This document shows positions 50,574-61,629 of a stretch of 64,000 nt of DNA, in pieces. How positions within the stretch are numbered: the first letter of the stretch is position 1; the number at the start of each line of letters is the position of its first letter. A program made the position numbers and the translations under genes. A model generated the notes under the pieces. It made no database searches, was not told the DNA's origin, and saw nothing but the letters and a program-made list of their open reading frames with translations. The DNA comes from Sipunculus nudus (taxonomy: Eukaryota; Annelida; Sipuncula; Golfingiida; Sipunculidae): contig CM049316.1 in assembly GCA_026874595.1 (NCBI GenBank), positions 33,301,339 through 33,365,338 on the forward strand, read 5' to 3'.

Positions 50574-53405
50574 GTAAGTGTTTTTAACTGATTTTTATTT
50601 TTTTTCAATCCAAAGAGAATGTTACATCGTATGATTTAGCGATGAAAGCATTGTACAGTGATGATATTTGTGGAGGGGGTGGGGGGGGGGGGGAAGGAAT
50701 GGATTGGTTGGCGGTAGGTTTCCACCCGTTCTGTGCAAGACCTTTGGGTGGTTGCTATAAATATAATTCTATGTCTTCCACGCTACTGCATCTATCAATC
50801 ATCATCTTGCATGTTAATGTCTCCGCCAGGAGGGTATGCTTTCATCCACGTTCATGTGTGTGTGTGTGTGTGTTTGTTCTCAACATAAATCATGTTGTGT
50901 ATCATGAACGGAATCACATGAAATGTTCAGGGCATCTCCGGAAAGGGCTAGAAAGAATCGATTTGATTTTTGTGTAGATCCGACATATAACCCGGTTTCA
51001 GGAACGTCATTAAGGATTAATGACAAAGGTACAGTCATTTATGAAGGAATGAACCTGGGAATATGGGCCGAATAAGTCAAAGCACACATGGCGGAGGCTT
51101 GTGTTCCTAAGAATTCAAATTTCCAGGTTTGGATAATGCGTTTACATTATTCTATACTTTTATTAGCGTTACTGAACTGTAACGGTTGACCTATTTTGTC
51201 ACTAGAACGTCCCTCGCGCAAGCCACTCTTCAAAATAGCCACAAATCCCCACTGTTTGTTTAGGTAACTTATCGTTCACTAAAGGCCTGGAGAAATGTCA
51301 TTATATTTCGTCAAGGCGCGAAATCGCCGCACCATCGGAAATTTTCCGGTAAAATAAGCGGTATAATGCTTTGTTTTAATTGCATTGTTTTATTTATCAG
51401 TATCGTGATGTCAATGCCTCACTCCTTTAAAAAAACCGTGGTACATATCTCATATTTGAACATGTGTGCAGATAATAAATTAATCTTAAAATCCATACAA
51501 ATATCTTATATACTTCATCAATAAATCATTTATTTTTTTTCTTTCTTTCTTCTTAAATTCAATAATTAAATTTTTGGACGAATGAAATAATGATTTTAAT
51601 TTGTAAATAATGGTCTCCAGAACAACTTATATAAAAAGATATAGAAAAAAGGGCTGTTTTGAAATTCACATGTGCCTATTTTTAAATGTTATTCTTTCAC
51701 AATTTTGCATATATTATGGCTGTGATCTTTTTTTGCTTTAAATCCGCGATAGCAGCGGTCGCCTAGAAATCGTGGAATTGAAAGTACATGGTTATGAATG
51801 CTTACCGGCGCAGAATAAGCGATAATCACAGAAGTTACGATCAAGAAGATATACCAGAAATTATGATCAAAGCGACCACAATGTTAAACGGGACATGCCA
51901 GGCCTCTATGGTCTAGGGGTAGAACAAAGGAATCAAAGCCAAAAGGTCGTGAATTCATATCTAAGCCGAAGATAGTGGAGATGTTTAACAGTCAGCCTCA
52001 AGGCGGTGTAGGATGAGCGCCCCACGGGCTTAATATGAAGGCTATGCCCCACTGCCGTGTATCCCTCACAAACGAGTTCGTTCTGGGTGTAATGATCAAG
52101 CAATTAGGTCGAGTGCAAATCCTAGCCCAAAGGGTGCGGTACACTCCGGTTCTGTGTGAACCCACATTATGAAAAAATGCCAGAAACCGTGTGACCACGC
52201 CCTGCCACCTACAGAGTCCCATCCAGAAATTAAACTCAGTTAAATTAAATCAAATTAAATTAAATCAAATTAAACTTTGGCCCTTGGTTTTCCGTTCTTT
52301 AAGTTAAGGTGGTGTAGATCTGATTTTTTGTTACTTTAGTTTAGGCAGGTCGTGTGCACCACTGGATCTGTTCTGTTCTTTAAGTTTGAGTAGTATAAAC
52401 CCTGAAGTTCCGTTCTTTTAGATGAGGAAGTGCAGCCCAGGTTCTTCTGGCTTTTACGTTTATGGTTTAATTTTAGCTAATTCCTATTTGTTCATTTCAT
52501 GTGTCATCGATAAAAGCACTAAGATGTCATTAAGCTATTTAAATATAAAAACTATTGTGGGAAGACCAAGCCGGGAGTAAAGGTCAAGAGATATTGTTAA
52601 TAATATAATTATACCAGGGAATCTTTTTCACATAATCATATGTCGTTCCATATGTTTGACAGGGTCCTTCACGAAGGAATGTCACGGTTATGGACCCAAT
52701 AATCACACCTGTGAATGCTAATGGGATAGCAAATGTGTCACCCGAGAATTTCCTTTCAATGAAAGAAAAAGAACCTTGGCTGGATATGAAACGCTCTGTT
52801 ATGGACTTCACCGAAGTTCTTGCTTCAGAAACTAAGGGGAACGTTTGCCTAAAACTAAATACTTCACGTGTCAACGCAGGTGGCTTCTCTCGGAATGAAG
52901 CTACAGCTGTAGGTTGTGTCATGTTTGCAAAATCGATGGAACAAGTTATAAACTGTGCCAAAGGTAATGGTTTAGATGAACATGATCGATCGCTGAACAC
53001 TGTAATACTGGTACAAAACATATCCGTCTGCAAGGAGTCCCCTCAGAAGAGGATCATATGTGGTTACAGATATGCTGCATTTGATTTGTCATATGACAAA
53101 ATACCAGTGGAAGCTAAAACGTGTTTCTTAAACACTCGGCATGTGAATAATACCATGTCACAAAAGCTGTTGCGGCGTTTAGCCGAAGAGAAGTGCGATT
53201 TCTCGTTTGAAAGAGGGCATTGGCACTTCAGTTTGGTAACAGAGGCGCACCTTTGCAAAACGACACACAGCCTAGTTTCATCAAACCATAATGATGTGAA
53301 AAGAACGGCATCGCTTACCAAAGTTTTATCGGGTGAGTAATATGTACACAGGCTTTGGCTTGGGGAAAAAAACTTTCAAATTGTGACCAAGAATCACAGA
53401 GCTTG

Positions 53406-53475
<70 letters not shown>

Positions 53476-55652
53476 GAAATCACATTTTTACCATAATAGT
53501 TACAAAAATCTGTGTATAAACCTTCATTAAGAGTTGGCTTGTAATAAACTAATATTACATGTTTTCCTATTAGCACTCTGCTATAGATATTGTAGATTGA
53601 AGCCGCTGATTATTTGGTTTCCAGGGATTTACATGATGTTTAAGTTTTCCTCCGGAAAGTGCTACCCTTTATCAATGTTATAGTAATACTTTATAAAATT
53701 TCTTGCTCTATTAAATGACAACACCTCTCTTTAACACTTTTTCACATATATATATCATATTTTACAAAGAGTAGGATTTGTCCAGTAATCTATTTGAGCT
53801 TACATTCAGACATTATTTTGATTGAGAAAATGTTTGGAATACCAAAGGTTGTCAGCCAGTCATATATTTTTGTTCAAAGTTCCTTAGTATGATCACATTC
53901 ATAGAATATATGTGTAATGGTTTCTTTCTTTAAATACGTTGAAAACGTGTGCTGATATTAGTTGTACATGTACTTTATTTGATTAATAAAGTCCTCTGAT
54001 TATTTCCTAAACTTATATAAGCAATCCATGAATTCCTTACGCCTGTGCAACAAGAATTTTCCTTCCCTTACACCACAACTGTAAAAGAGGTAAGGAATTT
54101 GAGTTATCAATATGATATTGTATGTTTAGAACTATATGCATGGTCAAATGAGAATAGCACAATTGCAGCTGTTATTGTTTCAGGAACAAGCCTTGGCATG
54201 GAGCTGATATGCATTGTTGCTATGAGGAGAGAAGTACGGAACAAGGACAAGATAATAACCATGCTGATTATGGTGTCTGCAGCCGACATGGTCATCCTAG
54301 GGTCCATCATAATCAGGGTCATTTTATCAGAAAATGAAGTAAAAGGCCACTCCATCATAGTGTTCAGCTGCTTGAATTATTTTGGTACAACCCTGTGTGC
54401 TCTTGTCCACATGCAAATCACCTTCAGCCGGTTTATCGCGGTTCTTTACCCGTTCAAGGTGGAGCAATTATGCAGCTGGAGAAAAACTATTGTGGTAAGG
54501 AACTTTGTAAAATTTATAAGCATGAATTTGGGGGTTCATAAAGAAAAAAAAACAGGCCTGATTAAAAATGCCGATTTAGACACTTTAATCATAATAGCTC
54601 TAATTAAAGTCGCAACAACATTTTTTTTATTTGGTCATGGAGCCGGTCATGGTCATGTAACTTCAACTCCTTTGCACAAGTTAAATATAATAGTTCACAA
54701 CAAAAGTCTGTTGTTAAAGCAGATATCCAAGTTCTGATAATCTATTAGCTTGGAATTGGGGGGGGGGGTATACTGTTCAGTTTTTTTTTCAAAAATAATT
54801 TGCTGATATAAAGGTTAAACCGTTTATGTTCCCCCTAACCCCTAAATTTCGCTTTGTTTTCAATGCAGCGGGGGTCATTGTTAATGACGTCATTTTTGGA
54901 GTTAATAACGGGTTATCAACCAATAGATTATTAGAATAATTATACCAACTGAAGTTTAGAAATATGCAAGTATACTTGATCTTGAAGTGAAACAAATTAC
55001 AAATTTTTCTGTGGCAGGAATCTTGAAATGATTTGTAACGGGCATGGACGAATCTCTCTAAATGCATATACGTATCTTAACAGTATATTTCACGCTTACA
55101 TTGTATAATTTATCTTTTTTTCAGACGTTGATCGTTTTAACAATAGTGAGTGTGATTATAGCCATCGTGACTGGCCTACCGGAGATCACGACAGACAACT
55201 TTAAATACCAGACTGATCAGATGGTCATTTATGCTGTCACTGCAAGAACCATCGTTTGCGTCATTTTTGTTTGTGCCCCTGTGGTTTTGGTTATCGTATG
55301 GTCGGTCTGTATCATTGTAAAACTTACACTGGTCAACCGTAGCAGACGGCAACTGAGTGCAAATGCACAGGATATACCAAGTGCACGTATAAACCTGAGC
55401 TTGCTGACTAATGTAGTATTGTTTCTGATGCTGGTTGTGCCTTACCCGACCATGATGGCATTGGAAACTTACATCCCCTCAGTAATGATAGCTTATGATG
55501 ACATTAATCGTGTGCTTGGCATTCTGCAGTGCAGTACAGGCTGTGTAAATGTGGTAATCAGAATCATCTTTCTAGAGGACTTTCGCAGAAAGTTCACAGG
55601 CGCATTCAAAAGGGTATTCAGTCTAGTTAAAAAAACCTGTGCCACGGGGTGA
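50502..55652 (+). CDS. Rhodopsin-like orphan GPCR with eight-Cys ectodomain, complete four-exon gene
   Basis: Join of 50502-50573, 52663-53332, 54022-54494 and 55125-55652, giving 580 residues with all phases consistent (0, 1, 0). Residues 1-20 form a signal peptide. Residues 25-290 are extracellular, with eight cysteines in exon 2 and several N-glycosylation sites (NVT, NVS, NTS, NIS, NNT, NLS, NST). Membrane segments lie near 294-316, 325-348, 360-386, 406-424, 443-470, 497-519 and 534-554. Class A features include D336 in TM2, R384 after TM3, P511 in TM6 and the DFRRKF helix 8. Deviations are SRF (383-385) instead of DRY and NVVIR (547-551) instead of NPxxY. It probably sits in the plasma membrane and couples to G proteins; ligand unknown. 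I do not recognise the ectodomain. A divergent class A receptor is the best reading. Confidence 0.82.
51900..52275 (+). mobile_element. tRNA-derived SINE, family 2, + strand copy in receptor intron 1
   Basis: Head GGCCTCTATGGTCTAGGGGT with A box, then box-B-like GTCGTGAATTC, a body with CGGGCTTAATATGAAGGCTA and CTCACAAACGAGTTCG blocks shared with 26812-27090, and a (TTAAATTAAATCAAA)-type tail. Sits in sense orientation in intron 1 of the receptor gene. Confidence 0.78.
52663..53332 (+). CDS. Receptor gene exon 2 (ectodomain)
   Basis: Acceptor TTTGACAG at 52662, donor TCGG|GTGAGT. 223 codons plus one base. It reads GPSRRNVTVMDP... and contains all eight ectodomain cysteines. The internal ATG at 52690 could be mistaken for a start, but the frame is open back to the acceptor. 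Confidence 0.82.
53408..53472. repeat. (AT)n microsatellite in receptor intron 2
   Basis: About 32 uninterrupted TA dinucleotides, 76 bp past the exon 2 donor. Confidence 0.95.
54022..54494 (+). CDS. Receptor gene exon 3 (TM1-TM3)
   Basis: Acceptor TATATAAG at 54021 supplies CA to complete the split codon; donor ATTGTG|GTAAGG. It encodes the membrane-proximal stalk and TM1 to TM3 up to WRKTIV. An alternative AG at 54183 (TTGTTTCAG) would delete most of TM1, so the earlier site is preferred. Confidence 0.78.
55125..55652 (+). CDS. Receptor gene exon 4 (TM4-TM7 and tail)
   Basis: Acceptor CTTTTTTTCAG at 55124, phase 0, through a TGA at 55650. It encodes TM4 to TM7, helix 8 (LEDFRRKF) and a short basic tail ending TCATG. 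Confidence 0.88.
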   Translation, partial: TLIVLTIVSVIIAIVTGLPEITTDNFKYQTDQMVIYAVTARTIVCVIFVCAPVVLVIVWSVCIIVKLTLVNRSRRQLSANAQDIPSARINLSLLTNVVLFLMLVVPYPTMMALETYIPSVMIAYDDINRVLGILQCSTGCVNVVIRIIFLEDFRRKFTGAFKRVFSLVKKTCATG

Positions 55653-56370
55653 ATGCTTTAACGACTGGGTAGTTCTGATTCTGGTGACCTTTTCCTTGCG
55701 TTTGCCTTCATTCATTGAGGAGTCGACTATCCGTGTGTTAGTAACTTTTGGTTTTTAATAACTTGTTCAGCAACGTATATGTGTGCAGGTACATCTGTGG
55801 GTCATGTTCTTATCCATTGTGATATTTGGTATCAGAATGGCTTCTGTCTTAAGCTAAAAATGAAAATGGCATGAAGAAGAAAAAAGGAGGGTCAAAGGAT
55901 ATATATATATATATTTATTTATAAATATAGCTATATATATATATGCACGTTAATATTTACATGTACATACACGCATATGTGTGTGTGCGTTTATATTAGG
56001 TCCATAGGATATTGTGAGAAAATGTGTACATTCAATTACGACAAAGAGGAAAGTAAAAGCCTAATCATGAAATGTAGTGGCCCCCTTTTCTGGACCTCAA
56101 TTTCTTTTTTTACAGTTGTATGGATTATGAAAAAAGGTTTTGGCATGGAATATTAAACAGACTATGTATACCATAATCTCATGTCTTATCATCCAAAGCA
56201 GAAAGGTATCATATAAATTGAATACACAGAATTTTAGAACACGAAATGGCCCCTGAGAACTGTGAAGTCGGGCGGCATGGGTTTGTTTAATCATAAAAGT
56301 TATCCAAGATCAATTCTTAGCATACATGAAGCTTTTCTGTTTTATAAAAAAGTACCCTTAAAAAACTACG
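55653..56370. other. Region downstream of the receptor gene
   Basis: Presumed 3' UTR then intergenic. A short (TA)n lies at 55900-55945. No AATAAA close to the stop is convincing, so the transcript end is not placed. Confidence 0.4.
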
Positions 56371-56374
56371 TCCT

Positions 56375-56505
56375 CTAGGATGGCTGGTCGCATGAATGTT
56401 TATGTTGCAAGTTTATTAGTTGCAAAACACCCTTTGCAGAACTCTGGTTCGTTTGACTTGTTGCCAGATGGCCTTGTTAAGTGTGTTTGGATTATTATCA
56501 TACCA
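56375..56505 (+). repeat. Segment also present at 57138-57755 (uninterrupted copy)
   Basis: ATGGCTGGTCGCATGAATGT through GTGTTTGGATTA matches the interrupted copy downstream at about 85 percent by eye, apart from a 23-bp block (GTTGCCAGATGGCCTTGTTA...) missing there. It serves as the empty site for the MITE. Confidence 0.7.
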
Positions 56506-57175
56506 AATCCAAGGAATATTCTTGTATCCAATTTTGGGAAATTCAGTGGTTTGAATTATTAAAATAAAAACGAAAAAATTCAAGGTCGAAATTACTCAGA
56601 AAGTTTTACATGCGCCAGTATTTGAAACAATGGACGGGGTTTGGTCAACATTTAGGAAATGCAGATGACATTGTTTTTCTCGGTGTGTTTTTATTTCTTT
56701 TGTTTTCTTCATGAACGTGTTATATATCTTATTATTATTAGTGGAGTACTATTGTTCTGTATTGCTATTGTTTGTTCAGTTAAATAAATCCATGAATGCT
56801 TGGTTCTACTTGTGCATATCCTACCTGCAATTATTAAAAAAATGTGATGTAAAAATACTTATATTGTTAACATTATCGTATACTTTGATTCACATGAAAA
56901 TTGATACTGATACTGTCTTTTAACACGCATTAATGTAAATATGAATTTTAAAGCCAGCTATTCACTTCCCACTGTTATAGACTCTCTGATTTCTGACTGA
57001 CTCTGCGTAAATATTAATTAACTCTAGGTAACTTCATATTCCTATGACGCCTCTGTTGTGGATATATGAGCCTGGTTTCGACAAGTGGTTAGAAAACACA
57101 GCAATGTTGACAAACCGAAAAAAAAAAAACATGTACTCTAAGATGGCTGGTCGTATGTATGTTGCAAGGTTATTA

Positions 57176-57707
57176 TAGTCTATTTCATCACATCAAGTCC
57201 ACCTGTTTTTTGCTATGAAAATGTTTATAAGAGACATTTCAAGGGAAATAGGTATAGTGTAGATTAGAGGATTTAAAAACCTAATTTTCAACGAGGTAAT
57301 CTAATACCTACCTTACACCTTATCTAAGAAACGGAATTAATTGAAAAAATGAGAAATCAGTGTACATTTTACAACATGTCAGACCTACGTATGGCGGTAA
57401 CATTGGTCACATGCAAAGCAGCCTCAATTTACAGCTTTTGATTGGATGATGTCATGTAAACACTCTAAAAAATATAACCAGCTAAAACAAAGATAGCTAC
57501 TCATGCAGGAACACACCATATCAACCAGATTATTGTGAAGAGATAAAAATGTTGTGAAACGTAAACAGGGGATTTAATGTAAAATTCTTAATTGACATAT
57601 CAGTTTGTCACCTTCATATGTATTTTCTAGAAAATAATTGAAAAATATAAACTTATAAGAAAATTATCTACAAAAAACAGGCGGACAGCAGGTGGTGAAA
57701 CGGTCTT
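57176..57707. mobile_element. MITE, about 531 bp, inserted in the duplicated segment
   Basis: The left end TAGTCTATTTCATCACATC and the inverted right end AAGACCGTTTCACCACCTG, continuing to a shared GTCC.CCTGTTTTTTG block, form terminal inverted repeats of about 40 bp with some 25-30 percent mismatch. Flanks and the uninterrupted copy at 56416-56418 show a TA or TTA target duplication, pointing to Tc1/mariner or PIF/Harbinger. No transposase frame. Confidence 0.72.
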
Positions 57708-57709
57708 TA

Positions 57710-58560
57710 GTTGTAAAACGCCCTTTGTAAAACTCGGGTTCGTCTGATTTGTGTTTGGATTACTTTGGCAGCCCCCCACATGTTATAAAATGATGGATAT
57801 TAACAAAACAAACAGCCTATGTGCAGAAGGATCGACGTTTTCTGGTCTAAAGGAATTATTCTGGTTAACAGACGTCAGATATCGGAATAAGTCCCTCGAA
57901 GTCAAGCTGCCCCCCTTTCGAAGCTGTAGTATATTCTTTATTTGCGCTCTTGCTTCGTATGTTCCTTTTAAATGGAGAGTATTGCATCGGTTATTAACAA
58001 TGATTTCTTTTAAGAGAATCCAGGGCAACACAGTTGCTGGAAACGTTACCCCCTAATCAATGAGCTGTCAGACTTTTCACCACGCTCCGTTCTGTTAAGC
58101 TGCATATAAGAACATGTAACTGGTGATTCTTCATGCATTTGTGATCAATTTCATTTTAACATCAATCTTAATTATAACAGATTAAGAATAAAATGGTATA
58201 TTTTTATTTTTTTTTTTTTGCTCTTAACCATTGTAAAAAGGTCCGTTCGCACACCAAAACCTCTTCTAAATGGAAAAACCCCATGATACAGTATGTACGT
58301 GTATATACATATCTATATATTTAATATAACAAATACTAATGCCCAGTTACTGTTAGACAGAAATATTTCATTATGTGTGATTTTCATGTACCAGCAGCAA
58401 ATTCATGGGGATATTCCTTCGGGAGACCCTAACCCAATTATCCTGTTGCGAATTATACTTAAGAAGTTAAGAGTTCATAAACTTTTACTGGGCTTACAAC
58501 ATTGGATGATATTCACTTATTGACAATAACAAACACGCAACTTCATAGATATATTTAATA
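57710..58560. other. Intergenic sequence without recognised features
   Basis: Ends the interrupted duplicate at about 57755, then AT-rich. Opposing 80-100-codon open stretches near 57751-58056 have no motifs. Confidence 0.4.
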
Positions 58561-58564
58561 AATG

Positions 58565-59055
58565 GTGAACATCCGTCCGTCATTCCGTCCGTCACAGATA
58601 TGATGTTAACGCAATAACGTAAGAACAAATTAACATACATACCATACTCACACTATTGTTGCAACTGATGAAATGCTAGGTCAGGTTCGAATATGGATAT
58701 CCTTGGTTCAAGGTCACAATGATGTTATCGCAATAATTTGAAAGGATCTGAGACACAGTCACCACACATTGCAGTATTGATAAACCTCATGAAGGAATCA
58801 GTCAAGTTCGAAAATGGATGACCCTGGCTCATTTTAAATGTCACAGAGCTAAGTGATAATGCTAAAATGAGGTTAAAGCAATAACTTGAAAAGAATTTGA
58901 AGTACAGTCATCCAACTTGCGCTATTAATAAACCTGTGGAACAGCAAGGTCCAGGTCAAATAGATGACCTTGATGCATTTTTAAGGTCACAGGTGAAAAT
59001 GTTAAAATGATGTTAACGCGATAACTTGAAAAGAATTTTGAGGAACAGTCACCAA
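58565..59055 (-). repeat. Tandem array of about 120-148-bp units with flanking CCGT microsatellite
   Basis: GATGTTAACGCAATAAC-like words recur at 58602, 58721, 58869 and 59009, each followed by ACAGTCACC, TTGATAAACCT and GGTCACA blocks. The left edge is a (CCGT)n tract at 58571-58592. Read on the minus strand this is array followed by ACGG microsatellite, the same order as in copy C. Confidence 0.75.
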
Positions 59056-61415
59056 GCAGGGAGCATTGAAACGTCATTAAGGGCTACATTCACAACAGGT
59101 GGGGAAATACAAGATCTGTTACCACAGTTTAACAATTGTTAATTCCCTCCGTCCATTGGGTATGCGTTCAGCCTGTTCTTATACTTTATTACATATTACA
59201 ATGCAATATCCTTGAGCATACTTATATGAGCAATAACGATGTTAACCAACATTAATCAGTTCAGGTCCTTGCAATTAAATTACCAGCAGAATAAAGCAAT
59301 ATACGATAACGTAATGTTAATAAACAGTCTCCTATAAATCCAATTGGCCATCCCACGTCTTCTTCGTCTGGTCCCTTCTTCTAACCAATCCTCCAACAGG
59401 GACCACCCCTTGGTCGATTCTCAGATCCTCGGCTTTTACCTTGATAACACTGGACGCCCTGACCCTTACCGTCCGTGTAGCTGACCCGTTTCTCCTTATT
59501 CATAACGTTCCCAGGGGCGTCAATATTAGGGGTGGGGCTGGGGGAGCGGGGTTCGGGGGCACCTATCCCCCACTCTGTATTAAGTGGTGGACGGTGAATG
59601 TAATCGTGCATCCACTTACTACGACGCGGGTCTGATTTGCTATTTGCTGCCGGGCATATTGCTCATAGTTTTACTGAAATTAGCGACCTCTGGCAACAAT
59701 GAATTGTACTAGTACGATAGTGGTCAGAAAAATTGCGATCGCAAGCAGGTAGCCCTCATAGGGAGCAGGTGACACGACTACCTACGACGTAGGTCCCTTT
59801 TGAAACTTCGCGGCTGCTACCTACTACCTTGCATATTGCGCCTGATGGCCGCTCTAACCATTATGCTTGCAAGACGAGTGGACGCTGAGTGCGCGTTGTG
59901 CCTGGCTATTCGCATCGGTAACAAAGGGGTCAAGAGATTAGTCTGAAAAAAAAACGACTGATTCCCGCAGATATGTAATATGAACAGTATGAGGTTATGG
60001 GGAACATTACATGTCTATCTGTTATCATGCATGTTCTCAAACGATATTATAAGTTGTAAAGATTTATTATTAATAAAAAATGCATGTAGGCTGTTCATCT
60101 ATTATCGATAATTATCAATAATCAATGATTAAAATTATCAATAGTTAATACTACCAGGACCTTCATCAATATAACAATATTAATATCATTTAATTTAAAT
60201 TTAGAATCCATAAAGAATTAGAAATCTGCATTCCAAAGAATGCATGACTCCGCCATTTGGGGGACTCTATTATGGGATGCAGGTGGCCGCTCACCTCAGA
60301 TCTGGGAGCACGCGTTTAAAAATGCGTTTCAAACTATGAAATCCCGGTGATGAAGTCCATACTTTTAAATTGCCAGTGTACACAAGCCGTATTGCTGATA
60401 CTACTGGACCCTTCACTCCGAAGAACGGGGTGCTCGGCCGTGACCTGAACAGGTGGGAAGGCAAACTGCCAATATCCACAGGTTAAGTCGTGCATGTGTG
60501 CTTGTATATTAGTGAATATTTCGGGAAGCCCTATCTGGACCCAGATTATGAGCAGGACCTACAGCATTAGAGTTATGTTTTGAACAATCACGCACCCACA
60601 AACACATACACTAACACACACACACACACACGAATGGGAATGAACGCAAAAAAATCTAGTTACACATGAAGAGGTATAATTGTGCAAAAATTGAAACTAA
60701 AGTCTATCATTATTAGCACATTTATTATTTTCTTTCCAGTATGTAAGCCTGATGATCCGATAAGCAGGGGGTGATTACATTGATAATCCACCTTGATAAA
60801 TAATTTGGGGGAATATACCCCATCCCCTGTATTTATGCTCCTAGCTTCCATGACGTTCCCGCTCATTCTCCACTAATCTCTCTCCACCGAGTGTTAGATA
60901 CACAAGTCTAGTACAACATCTTCCATCCCATAATACCCATTCTGCATCCCTTCGACATGGTTAAATTTTAAAATGTCCGGTGTGTGTCCAGTGAAATTCC
61001 TTCCATTTGTTATCTCAAAGTTATACATGAGTGAACAACTATAATGAGTGAGGAACTAGAGTAATATTAGAGAAATATCTTTATGATAAGAACCAACGTT
61101 TATAATATACAACCTCCCGGGTCGTTCTTGGTCTTGTGACCACTTGACATGAAGTCACCAATGCATTGCCTGTCCAATTTGATAGATTAATTATTATATA
61201 TATTTGAAATATTTATGACACTACACTGCCATGAAGTCTGCAGCTGAAGAAAATACGTTGTACGTCTGACACTGAATTGACCGACATTGACTGGACTTTA
61301 AGCTTGATTCCATTATTGCATCTTCCTCATTTGGAATTCAACTACAAATTCACAAAAATGCTGCATTTCTCTGGAGATACATATGATAAAATAATCCGTT
61401 GTTGTCGGTATACGT
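59056..61415. other. Intergenic sequence
   Basis: A GC-richer stretch at 59340-59940 and another at 60240-60480 look like repeat fragments, but no family is recognised. A short (AC)n lies at about 60611-60630. No gene supported. Confidence 0.4.
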
Positions 61416-61629
61416 TCAACTTTGCCTCTCCAGCAATCGCAGTTTAACGTCTTTAGGGTACACGGAAGGGAATTGGAAGAAGTCACGTGGGTCACATGAC
61501 GGGATGTTGTCGTCTGTCTCAGCAGAGAAAGAGAATTTCTGGCAGATTGTCGTGATCAACAAAAAGCAGACGTCTACAGTTAACTTGTCACCGACACATT
61601 TTCTGCTGCCCCCTAAAAAGCTCACCAGT
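61416..61629 (-). CDS. P450 terminal exon, haem-binding loop
   Basis: Strong acceptor TTTTATTTCAG; one base completes the split Arg codon, then LVSFLGGSRKCVGDKL with the Cys ligand, and the usual C-terminal strand to LERQS and TGA at 61418-61416. Confidence 0.9.

Noticed and set aside
52584-53033. 149-codon minus-strand open frame
   Set aside because: Lies antisense to receptor exon 2, which has splice-site and phase support; it has no motifs of its own.
54495-54737. Continuation of the receptor reading frame past VRNFVKF
   Set aside because: This is readthrough of intron 3. A GTAAGG donor at 54495 and in-phase acceptor at 55124 restore TM4, while the readthrough has no membrane segment.
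60291-60479. Minus-strand 62-codon frame near the P450 as a possible P450 exon
   Set aside because: No P450 motif, and the haem exon with stop codon is already found at 61416-61629.
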